This document shows, one piece after another, positions 1 to 5,806 of a stretch of 6,261 nt of DNA. Both the position numbers and the translations under genes were made by a program. A model generated the notes under the pieces. The model saw nothing but the letters and a program-made list of their open reading frames with translations, ran no database searches and was not told the DNA's origin. Every line of letters starts with the position of its first letter. Positions within the stretch are counted from its first letter, which is position 1. Source of the stretch: Desulfovibrionaceae bacterium (GTDB lineage Bacteria; Desulfobacterota; Desulfovibrionia; Desulfovibrionales; Desulfovibrionaceae); NCBI GenBank assembly GCA_017613475.1, contig JAGADT010000143.1, positions 1 through 6,261 on the forward strand, in the 5' to 3' direction.

Positions 1-1679
1 GACAGGAAGACAGTGAGGACCAGCAGGAAGCCCTTGCTGAAAACACGGGGAAAGCTCCCCGCCCACGTTCCCGCTCCGCACGCCGCAGGGCGGCAGCCGC
101 GCGCCGCAAGGCCGAGGCAAAAGCCGCTGAAGCCGCGCGCCTTGCCAGGCAGGCGGACAGGAAACACGCGCAGGAAGAGGGCGAAGAGGACGCCGAAGAA
201 GGCAAAAAGCCCTCTGCCAGCCATAAAATGCTGGTCAGCGTGCTTCCCGGGGAACTGGCCGAAGTCGTCTTCATCGAAGACGGCACGGTTGCCGAATACT
301 ATGTGGAAATGGTGCACCAGGCCAAGATCCGCGGCAATATCTATAAAGGCGTCATCAGCAATATCGACCCGAACCTCCAGGCCGCCTTCGTCAATTTCGG
401 GCAGTCCAAAAACGGCTTCCTCCAAATTGACGAAATCCATCCCGAGTACTGGCTGACCCACTATGAACCGGAAAACGGCAGCAAGTATCCGCCCATCCAA
501 AAAGTCATGAAGGCCGGGCAGGAAGTGCTTGTGCAGGTTGTTAAGGAACCCAATGGCAGCAAAGGCGCTTTCCTTACAACCTGGGTATCGCTCGCGGGGC
601 GCTTTCTTGTGCTGACGCCCGGGCAGGAGCAGATCGGCATTTCCCGCAAGGTTGAAGACCATGAGGAGCGCAGCCGCCTGCGCGAGCTTATCAAGGGGCT
701 GGATCCCGGCGAAGGCGTGGGCGCCATTGTCCGCACTGTCAGCGAAGGCACAAGCAAGACCACCCTGCAGAAAGACCTCAATTTCCTGAAAAGAGTCTGG
801 CAAGACATCCGCAAGCGCGCGGGCACGGAAAAGGCGCCGTCGCTCATCTACGCGGAACCGGGGCTGGCCAGCCGCGCCGTGCGGGATTACCTCTCTGACG
901 ATGTAAGCGAGATCTGGGTTGACGATGCCGAAACGGCAGAAGCCATCCGCGACATGACCTCCCTGCTCTTTCCGCGCCGCCCTGAGCTTGTGCATTATTA
1001 CGAAAAAGGCTCCAAATCCCTTTGGGACCATTTCAATGTCCGCAAGCAGCTGGACCAGATCCACGCGAGGGAAGTGACCCTGCCTTCAGGCGGGCGCCTG
1101 GTCTTTGACCAGACGGAAGCCCTGATGGCCATTGACATCAACTCCGGGAAATCCGGCGGGAAAAACAACTTTGAAGCCACGGCCCTGAGGACAAACCTTG
1201 AGGCGGCAGAAAGCATCGCAAGGCAGCTCCGCCTGCGGGATGTGGGGGGGCAGATCGTCATCGACTTCATTGAAATGCGCGACCAGGGCCGCTGCCGCGA
1301 AGTGGAAAAAACGCTCCACGCCGCCATGAAAAACGACAGGGCGCGCCACGATATCGGGCACATGAGCTCTTTTGGCCTGCTCCAGATTGTGCGCCAGCGC
1401 ATCGGCTCCTCAGCCATTTCCATCTCCCAGGAGCCTTGCCCGCACTGCGGCGGCACGGGAATGCGCCGCAACCTGGAATGGCAGGCCCTCCAGCTCCTCC
1501 GCGAACTGCGCGGGGAACTGACCCTTGCCGCGCGCAGCGGGCGCAGCGAGCACATCTGCACGCTCAACGCGGAACTCGCGCTGTATGTGCTCAACAACAA
1601 GCGCGAGCGGCTCTCCGCACTGGAAAAAGAATTCAATATCCGGCTTGAAATCCGCATCGCCCGCGACGGGGGGGAATAA
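1..1679 (+). CDS. rne/rng: Rne/Rng family ribonuclease (RNase E/G), 5'-partial
   Basis: This is a single-strand-specific endoribonuclease of the RNase E/G family, which acts in mRNA decay and rRNA/tRNA processing. The frame is open from base 3, so 558 codons are visible. The first 75 contain no ATG, GTG or TTG and form a low-complexity extension: acidic/Gln-rich, then Arg/Ala/Lys-rich, then Glu/Asp-rich. The ATG at 228 has no Shine-Dalgarno and begins the conserved core, so it is not the true start. Numbering from that ATG: an S1 RNA-binding domain at about 35-118 (NIYKGVI, AAFVNFG, GFLQ); the DNase I-like catalytic site with D303 and N305 (AIDINSG) and D346 (VIDFIEM); and the Zn-link CPHC at 404-407. 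These are the positions known for E. coli RNase E. The protein ends about 75 residues after the Zn-link, as in RNase G, with no C-terminal degradosome scaffold. It overlaps queH by one base. The family is certain; the E or G label is not. Confidence 0.95.
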   Translation, partial: QEDSEDQQEALAENTGKAPRPRSRSARRRAAAARRKAEAKAAEAARLARQADRKHAQEEGEEDAEEGKKPSASHKMLVSVLPGELAEVVFIEDGTVAEYYVEMVHQAKIRGNIYKGVISNIDPNLQAAFVNFGQSKNGFLQIDEIHPEYWLTHYEPENGSKYPPIQKVMKAGQEVLVQVVKEPNGSKGAFLTTWVSLAGRFLVLTPGQEQIGISRKVEDHEERSRLRELIKGLDPGEGVGAIVRTVSEGTSKTTLQKDLNFLKRVWQDIRKRAGTEKAPSLIYAEPGLASRAVRDYLSDDVSEIWVDDAETAEAIRDMTSLLFPRRPELVHYYEKGSKSLWDHFNVRKQLDQIHAREVTLPSGGRLVFDQTEALMAIDINSGKSGGKNNFEATALRTNLEAAESIARQLRLRDVGGQIVIDFIEMRDQGRCREVEKTLHAAMKNDRARHDIGHMSSFGLLQIVRQRIGSSAISISQEPCPHCGGTGMRRNLEWQALQLLRELRGELTLAARSGRSEHICTLNAELALYVLNNKRERLSALEKEFNIRLEIRIARDGGE

Positions 1680-2257
1680 TGCGCGTTTTGCTCCACGCCT
1701 GCTGCGGGCCATGCAGCATCATGTGCGTAAAAATGCTCCGTGACGCAGGCCATGACGTCACGGCGTATTTTGCCAATCCAAACATCCACCCCGTTATGGA
1801 ATACCTGCGCAGGCGCGAAGCCATGGAGCAGGCTGCGGCCCGCCTTGCCCTGCCCGTGATCTGGCAGGACGACGTCTACAGCGTTTCCGGCTGGCTTGCC
1901 GCCGTGCACGACCAGGGCATTGCCGACAACGCCGATGCCCGCCGCTGCGCCTACTGCTATGCCAGCCGGCTGACCCTTACAGCGGCCGCCGCCCGCGAGC
2001 ACGGCTTTGACGCCTTCTCAACCAGCCTCCTCTATTCCCGCCACCAGCGCCATGAGCTTATCCGCGAAGAAGGCGAAAAAGCCGCCGCGCGGGTGCCCGG
2101 CTCCTCCTTCCTGTACATGGATTTCCGCCCCGGCTGGCAGGAAGGCATTGACCTTTCCAAGGAATGGGGGCTGTACCGCCAGAACTACTGCGCCTGCATC
2201 TTCAGCGAAGAAGAGCGCTTTCTGAAAAAAGTCCGGAAGCTCGCAGAGGCGCAATAG
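1679..2257 (+). CDS. queH: Epoxyqueuosine reductase QueH
   Basis: QueH (formerly DUF208) reduces epoxyqueuosine to queuosine in tRNA, the last step of queuosine synthesis. It is the non-orthologous, cobalamin-independent alternative to QueG. The 192-residue protein shows the full family signature: HACCGPC at 6-12 at the very N-terminus, NPNIHP at 33-38, RCAYCYASRL at 89-98, FDAFSTSLL at 110-118, FRPGWQEG at 149-156 and SKEWGLYRQNYCACIFSEEER at 160-180. The cysteine pairs C8/C9, C90/C93 and C171/C173 are the expected iron-sulfur and metal ligands. The start is fixed by the N-terminal motif and by the TAATG overlap with the ribonuclease stop. The seven-G run at 1668-1674 inside the upstream gene is the only purine-rich stretch placed to help ribosome binding, so translation is probably coupled to the ribonuclease. 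No strong + strand terminator is seen after it. No queG or other queuosine gene is in view. Confidence 0.95.
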   Translation: MRVLLHACCGPCSIMCVKMLRDAGHDVTAYFANPNIHPVMEYLRRREAMEQAAARLALPVIWQDDVYSVSGWLAAVHDQGIADNADARRCAYCYASRLTLTAAAAREHGFDAFSTSLLYSRHQRHELIREEGEKAAARVPGSSFLYMDFRPGWQEGIDLSKEWGLYRQNYCACIFSEEERFLKKVRKLAEAQ

Positions 2258-2289
2258 CCCGCGCCCCAAAACAACACCGCGTTTTCCAG

Positions 2290-2339
2290 AAAAAACATGC
2301 CTGGCTTCATCCCCCCAAAGGGCTTGAATGCCAGGCATG
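2290..2339 (-). terminator. Rho-independent terminator of argJ
   Basis: A perfect 10-bp inverted repeat (CATGCCTGGC at 2296-2305, GCCAGGCATG at 2330-2339) encloses a partly paired interior: TTCA/TGAA with a one-base bulge, then CCC-CCCAAA-GGG. On the + strand the left arm is preceded by six A (2290-2295), which read as TTTTTT after the stem on the - strand. It therefore suits transcripts coming from argJ, whose stop is 35 bases away. On the + strand no T-tract follows the right arm, so it would end queH transcripts less well, although the stem could still protect their 3' ends. Confidence 0.85.
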
Positions 2340-2374
2340 CCTTGCAGTTATAAAGCAATGGCTATAGGCAAGTG

Positions 2375-3553
2375 TCAGCTGCGGTAGCTCGCGTTGACAT
2401 CCACATATTCATGCCCCAGGTCCGAGGCCAGCAGGCGGTAGCTGCCGGGGCCCTTGCCCACTTCAATGTCAATGGGCAGGTCGCGGCCCTTGAGGGGCTC
2501 CTCAAGCAGGGCGTCAAAATCCAGGTCCGTTGGGCGCCCATTGCGGAACAGCTCCACGCCGCAGAGGGATACCCGCACGGCGTTAGGATCAAGCGGCACG
2601 CCGCTGCGGCCTACCGCAGCCACAATGCGGCCCCAGTTGGCATCGCGGCCGTAAAGCGCGGTCTTCACCAGCTGCGAATGGCCCACCGTGCGCGCGATCT
2701 TTTCCGCATCTTCCTCCGAAGCCGCGCCAGTTACCGTAATATGAGCCACCTTGGAGGCTCCCTCGCCATCCTGCACCAGCATATAGGCAAGGCTCCCCAA
2801 GACCTCCACCAGCGCGTCTTTCAGCAAAGCCAGGCTTTCTCCGCGCACACGCACGCCGGAAGCGCCGTTGGCCAGGGCGTACATGGTGTCGTTGGTGGAG
2901 GTGTCGCCATCCACAGTCACCCTGTTGAACGTCAGCCCCACAGCCTCGCGGCAAATGCGGCGCCACTCGGCGCACTCCACATCCGCGTCGCAAAACACAA
3001 AGCAGAGCATGGTCGCCATGTTGGGGCAGATCATGCCCGCGCCCTTGGCAACGCCCAGCAGCCGGACCTCGCCCCCCTCAAGCGCAATGCCCTTCTCCGC
3101 CATTTTGGGGAAGGCGTCCGTGGTCATAATGGCACGGGTAAAGCCCTCGGCATCCGTTTTGCCAAGGCCCCTGGCCAGTTCGGGCAGGGCTTTCTCCCAC
3201 TTATCCATCAAGAGCTGCGGCCCAATCACGCCGGTGGAGCCGGGGAGGATATCCTCCGCATCCAGCCCAAAGGCAGAGGCAGCCATCTCGAGGGTTTTCC
3301 GGCAGTTGGCAAGCCCCTCTTCCCCTGTGCAGGCGTTGGCCTGGCCGGAATTAACCAGCACGGCCCTTGCCGTTTCGCGGGCGGCAACACGTTCGCGGCC
3401 AACCAGAACGGGCGCGGCGGGATACAGATTCTGCGTAAATGTGCCGGCGCTGACGGCCGGCCTGTCGCTCACAGCCATGGCGAGGTCGTTACGGTTTTTG
3501 CTGCGGAAACCAGCGCTTATGACAGCAAAGGAAAAACCCTTGGGGATTTGCAT
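2375..3553 (-). CDS. argJ: Bifunctional ornithine acetyltransferase / N-acetylglutamate synthase ArgJ
   Basis: ArgJ moves the acetyl group from N-acetylornithine to glutamate in the cyclic arginine pathway; bifunctional members also acetylate glutamate from acetyl-CoA. The 392 residues match the family length. The proenzyme cleaves itself before a conserved Thr: here GAGMICPNMATML at 171-183, with cleavage between A180 and the nucleophile T181, giving alpha (1-180) and beta (181-392) chains. Other family blocks are GFRSKNRNDLA (15-25), VNSGQANACTG (67-77), STGVIG (106-111), TTDAFPK (144-150), VDGDTSTNDT (214-223), QDGEGASKV (261-269), LVKTALYGRDANWGRI (295-310) and the C-terminal DVNASYRS. 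The frame stays open 43 codons further upstream, but the start at 3553 is chosen because the family N-terminus (MQIPKGF) begins there and an AGGA lies 9 bases ahead (3563-3566). It is a single-gene unit, convergent with queH and divergent from pyrK. Whether it is bifunctional cannot be told from sequence alone. Confidence 0.96.
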   Translation of the reverse strand: MQIPKGFSFAVISAGFRSKNRNDLAMAVSDRPAVSAGTFTQNLYPAAPVLVGRERVAARETARAVLVNSGQANACTGEEGLANCRKTLEMAASAFGLDAEDILPGSTGVIGPQLLMDKWEKALPELARGLGKTDAEGFTRAIMTTDAFPKMAEKGIALEGGEVRLLGVAKGAGMICPNMATMLCFVFCDADVECAEWRRICREAVGLTFNRVTVDGDTSTNDTMYALANGASGVRVRGESLALLKDALVEVLGSLAYMLVQDGEGASKVAHITVTGAASEEDAEKIARTVGHSQLVKTALYGRDANWGRIVAAVGRSGVPLDPNAVRVSLCGVELFRNGRPTDLDFDALLEEPLKGRDLPIDIEVGKGPGSYRLLASDLGHEYVDVNASYRS

Positions 3554-3606
3554 GATGAGAAGTCCTGTAAAAATTTTAAAGGCCAAAAGGAATGCCGAAC
3601 TGCTCC

Positions 3607-3635
3607 AGTATATTCTGTTCAAAACGGCAATGCAA
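3607..3635 (-). promoter_or_regulatory. argJ: Likely sigma70 promoter of argJ
   Basis: Read on the - strand, a -10 hexamer TATACT (3607-3612; 5 of 6 to consensus) lies exactly 17 bases after TTGCAT (3630-3635; TTG matched). The predicted transcript would start near 3600 and carry a leader of about 47 bases holding the AGGA ribosome-binding site. No ARG-box palindrome could be recognised. Confidence 0.55.
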
Positions 3636-3668
3636 CGGGGCGGAATACGCTCCCGCGCGGGCTGAAGA

Positions 3669-3698
3669 TTGACATCAGCCAAGTCCAGGGGCTATGCC
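3669..3698 (+). promoter_or_regulatory. Candidate promoter of pyrK-pyrD
   Basis: A perfect TTGACA (3669-3674) is followed after 18 bases by TATGCC (3693-3698), which matches only the TAT of a -10 box. It faces pyrK and would give a leader of about 100 bases. That leader contains two short hairpins: GGCTT-TCCT-AAGCC at 3721-3734 and GCAGGC-AGC-GCCTGC at 3757-3771. Neither has a T-tract. The -10 is weak, so an activator or another promoter may be involved. Confidence 0.3.
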
Positions 3699-3813
3699 TT
3701 TTATTCAGTGCATCAGCAAAGGCTTTCCTAAGCCCATTGCTGGCGTACTGGCCCTTGCAGGCAGCGCCTGCCTATCCAAGACCATTTTCCAAAGGCCATT
3801 GCTATGGACATGA
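3694..3813 (+). other. Possible 39-residue upstream ORF before pyrK
   Basis: ATG at 3694 opens 39 codons ending in TGA at 3811-3813. The stop overlaps the second in-frame ATG of pyrK (3810) as ATGA. The peptide begins MPFIQCISKGFPK, then has a short hydrophobic run (IAGVLALAGSAC), and ends RPLLWT. The purines ahead (AGGGG, 3687-3691) are only 2 bases from the ATG, which is too close for a good ribosome-binding site. The ORF also overlaps the -10 of the candidate promoter at 3669-3698, and both cannot be true together. It may be a coupling leader peptide or chance; no known family is recognised. Confidence 0.15.
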
Positions 3814-4640
3814 ATGAAAGGGGCAAAGCCCCCCAGCCAGGCATCTATGAGCTTGATGTTGTGGATAATGTGCCCTTTGAGTCCGTGCCGGGGGGCTCCC
3901 ACTTTGCCCTGACGCTGCAAAAGCCCGCCTGGGACGGATGGACGCCGGGCCAGTTTGTGATGCTGCGGCCCAAAAACTGGGGGGCAGACCTGCTCTGGGC
4001 CCGCCCCTTCTCCATCTGCCGCGTGAATGAAGAGGGGCTCACGCTTTTCATCCAGGCAAAGGGCAGAGGCACCGAACGCCTCCGCGCGCTCACCCCGGGC
4101 GATAAAGTCTGCCTCTGGGGCCCCTTGGGCAAGGGCTTTGCCGTGGATGCGGAGCACCCCACGCTCCTTTTGGCCGGCGGCATTGGCCTGGCCCCCTTTA
4201 TCGGCTATGCGGAACGCCACCCCAATCCGGCGGGCCTCACCCTGCTTTTCGGGCACAAGATTCCGGAACGCTGCTATCCCACGGACCTGCTGAAAACGAG
4301 CGGCGTAAACTTCCAGGCCTTCCCTGAACGCTGCCTTGAGGACAGGGAAGCCTTTCTCGCCCGCATCCGAGAACAGATGGCACTCATAGCAAAGCAGCAG
4401 GGTCTGGTGCTGGCCTGCGGCCCGCAGCCTTTCTTAAAGGCCATTCAGGGCTTTGCCGCGGAATGCGGCGCAAGAACGCAGATTTCCCTGGAGCACCGCA
4501 TGGCCTGCGGCATCGGCGCGTGCTTAGGCTGCGTGTGCACCACCACTGAGAAATGGCCCGTGCCGTCCAAAGCTGGCCTTCCCGTGCAGACCTGCACCCA
4601 GGGGCCTGTTTTCTGGTCGGACCAGATAGTTCTGGAGTAA
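3804..4640 (+). CDS. pyrK: Dihydroorotate dehydrogenase electron transfer subunit PyrK
   Basis: PyrK is the FAD- and [2Fe-2S]-containing subunit that passes electrons from the PyrD flavin to NAD+ in class 1B dihydroorotate dehydrogenase, in the cytoplasmic synthesis of UMP. The 278-residue protein shows the ferredoxin-reductase fold in order: an N-terminal FAD barrel with PGQFVMLRP (48-56) and the FAD motif RPFSIC (67-72); GDKVCLWGPLGKGF (99-112); the nucleotide-binding GGIGLAP (125-131) and ACGP (204-207); and the cluster loop C235-x4-C240-x2-C243 with C264 as fourth ligand. C245 is an extra cysteine within the loop. The start at 3804 has AAAGG at 3791-3795; the ATG at 3810 is a reasonable alternative. 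The gene lies 3 bases ahead of pyrD, its obligate partner, which rules out an unrelated sulfide dehydrogenase or ferredoxin-NADP reductase subunit. Confidence 0.94.
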   Translation: MDMNERGKAPQPGIYELDVVDNVPFESVPGGSHFALTLQKPAWDGWTPGQFVMLRPKNWGADLLWARPFSICRVNEEGLTLFIQAKGRGTERLRALTPGDKVCLWGPLGKGFAVDAEHPTLLLAGGIGLAPFIGYAERHPNPAGLTLLFGHKIPERCYPTDLLKTSGVNFQAFPERCLEDREAFLARIREQMALIAKQQGLVLACGPQPFLKAIQGFAAECGARTQISLEHRMACGIGACLGCVCTTTEKWPVPSKAGLPVQTCTQGPVFWSDQIVLE

Positions 4641-4643
4641 GCC

Positions 4644-5588
4644 ATGAATACCCGCGACACCGGTCTTTCCGTTCAGCTGCCGCTTTCATCCTCTGTGCGG
4701 CCGCTCTGCTTTAAAAATCCTGTCCTGACAGCCTCGGGCACCTTTGGCTACGGGCTTGAACTCATGCCCTATATGGATTTGAACACGCTTGGCGGCATTG
4801 TGGTCAAAGGGCTTTCGCTCAAGCCCAGGTGCGGCAATCCCCTGCCGCGCATTGCGGAAACCGCCAGCGGAATGCTGAACGCCGTAGGCCTCCAGAATGA
4901 CGGCGTTGACGCCTTCATCAACGAAAAGCTGCCCCTCCTGCCATGGCGCGAAACGCCGATCATCGCCAACCTTTACGCAACCACGCCGGAAGATTTTGCC
5001 GAGCTTGCCCTGCGCCTCAGCGGGGAGGAAGGCGTTGCCGCCCTTGAAGTCAACATTTCCTGCCCCAACGTGCGCCAGGGCGGGCTGCTCTTCGGGCAGG
5101 ACCCCAAGCTTGCCGCAGGCGTTGTTGCCGCGGTCAAGGGCCATGCGGGAAAAACGCCCGTCATCGTCAAGCTTTCCCCCAACGTCACGGACATCGCGGC
5201 CATTGCCTCCGCCGTGGAAGATGCCGGGGCCGACGCGATCTCCTGCATCAACACCCTTTCCGGCATGGCTGTAGACATCCGCTCGCGCAGGCCAAAGCTC
5301 GCGAACGTCATTGGCGGCTTGTCCGGCCCGGCCATCAAGCCCGTGGCGCTGCGCTGCGTGTGGCAGGTCTGCCAGGCCGTTTCCATCCCGGTCATCGGCG
5401 TCGGCGGCATAGCCTCGGCCCAGGATGTTTTGGAATTCCTGCTGGTCGGCGCCCATGCCGTGGAAATCGGCTGCGCCACCTTCTCCCGCCCGGACGCGGC
5501 AGCACGCATTGCCGAAGAGCTCCCCGCCCTGTGCCGGGAACTTGGCATCAGCGACCTCAACGCCTTCCGCGGATCCCTTAAGGTGTAG
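4644..5588 (+). CDS. pyrD: Dihydroorotate dehydrogenase, class 1B catalytic subunit
   Basis: PyrD (PyrDB type) is the FMN subunit that oxidises dihydroorotate to orotate, the fourth step of pyrimidine synthesis. It works as a heterotetramer with PyrK. The 314-residue TIM barrel has: LTASGTFGYG (28-37); VVKGLSLKPR (53-62) with the FMN/substrate lysine K56; NAVGLQN (79-85); LEVNISCPN (134-142) with catalytic base C140, the mark of class 1 enzymes (class 2 uses Ser); KLSPN (176-180); INTLSGMAVDI (202-212); GGLSGPAIKP (224-233); and the phosphate-binding GVGGI (252-256). There is no N-terminal membrane helix, which agrees with a soluble class 1 enzyme. Its GGAG (4634-4637) overlaps the end of pyrK with 6 bases to the ATG, so the two genes are co-transcribed and probably translationally coupled. 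Confidence 0.97.
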   Translation: MNTRDTGLSVQLPLSSSVRPLCFKNPVLTASGTFGYGLELMPYMDLNTLGGIVVKGLSLKPRCGNPLPRIAETASGMLNAVGLQNDGVDAFINEKLPLLPWRETPIIANLYATTPEDFAELALRLSGEEGVAALEVNISCPNVRQGGLLFGQDPKLAAGVVAAVKGHAGKTPVIVKLSPNVTDIAAIASAVEDAGADAISCINTLSGMAVDIRSRRPKLANVIGGLSGPAIKPVALRCVWQVCQAVSIPVIGVGGIASAQDVLEFLLVGAHAVEIGCATFSRPDAAARIAEELPALCRELGISDLNAFRGSLKV

Positions 5589-5618
5589 CGCCGCGCACCC
5601 CGCATCTTTCAGGCAAGC

Positions 5619-5653
5619 AAAAACGGGAAGCGCAAAGGTGCTTCCCGTTTTTT
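5619..5653 (+). terminator. Rho-independent terminator after pyrD
   Basis: A perfect 13-bp inverted repeat (AAAAACGGGAAGC at 5619-5631, GCTTCCCGTTTTT at 5640-5652) flanks an 8-base loop and ends in six T (5648-5653). It lies 30 bases after the pyrD stop. The A-tract on the left arm reads as a T-tract on the other strand, so it can also stop transcription arriving from the AT-rich right end. Confidence 0.95.
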
Positions 5654-5806
5654 CTGGAGGATTTCTTTTCATCTAGCGGTCCCTTTTTCGTCCGATATTA
5701 CTCCTTAACCCAAAAAAATGATAATTTTTTATATGTTATAATGTATGTAATCATATTAAATTTAAAATAAACTTATAGAACAAATAAACTGATCATAAAT
5801 GCTATA
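5654..5806. other. AT-rich non-coding junction, possible island edge
   Basis: Between the pyrD terminator and the stop of the last gene no credible gene or RNA is seen. The first ~50 bases are of mixed composition. From about 5710 the sequence is nearly all A/T, with only 11 G/C in 5701-5760 by hand count. No tRNA end, integrase site or clear terminal repeat can be recognised; ATAAACT occurs twice (5768-5774, 5784-5790). No separate terminator is visible for the - strand gene at 5807. Confidence 0.5.

Noticed and set aside
1244..1250. Seven-G run in the ribonuclease gene (another at 1668-1674) as possible phase-variable tracts
   Set aside because: Both lie in frame in intact coding sequence of a housekeeping gene, and such runs are ordinary in GC-rich DNA.
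3652..3661. Palindrome CCCGCGCGGG in the argJ-pyrK spacer as an operator
   Set aside because: It is a low-complexity GC palindrome with no second copy and no match to a known regulator site, so chance is the simpler explanation.
3554..3682. Longer ArgJ start 43 codons upstream
   Set aside because: The extra peptide is not part of the family, would cover the promoter, and the ATG at 3553 has a good ribosome-binding site.
2372..3817. A 481-codon + strand open frame opposite argJ
   Set aside because: It is a GC-rich shadow of argJ. Its translation has no recognisable domain, while the opposite strand encodes every ArgJ motif.
4686..5672. A 328-codon - strand open frame opposite pyrD, with a GGAGG-like sequence near 5656
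   Set aside because: The opposite strand is a complete PyrD. This frame begins inside the terminator region and has low-complexity shadow composition.
5700..5707. TTAAGGAG on the - strand, a strong Shine-Dalgarno-like sequence
   Set aside because: No ATG, GTG or TTG lies within usable distance downstream, so it starts nothing.
5737..5742. Perfect TATAAT on the + strand in the AT-rich region
   Set aside because: No -35 at 16-18 bases upstream and no + strand gene downstream. Such words are expected by chance in sequence this AT-rich.
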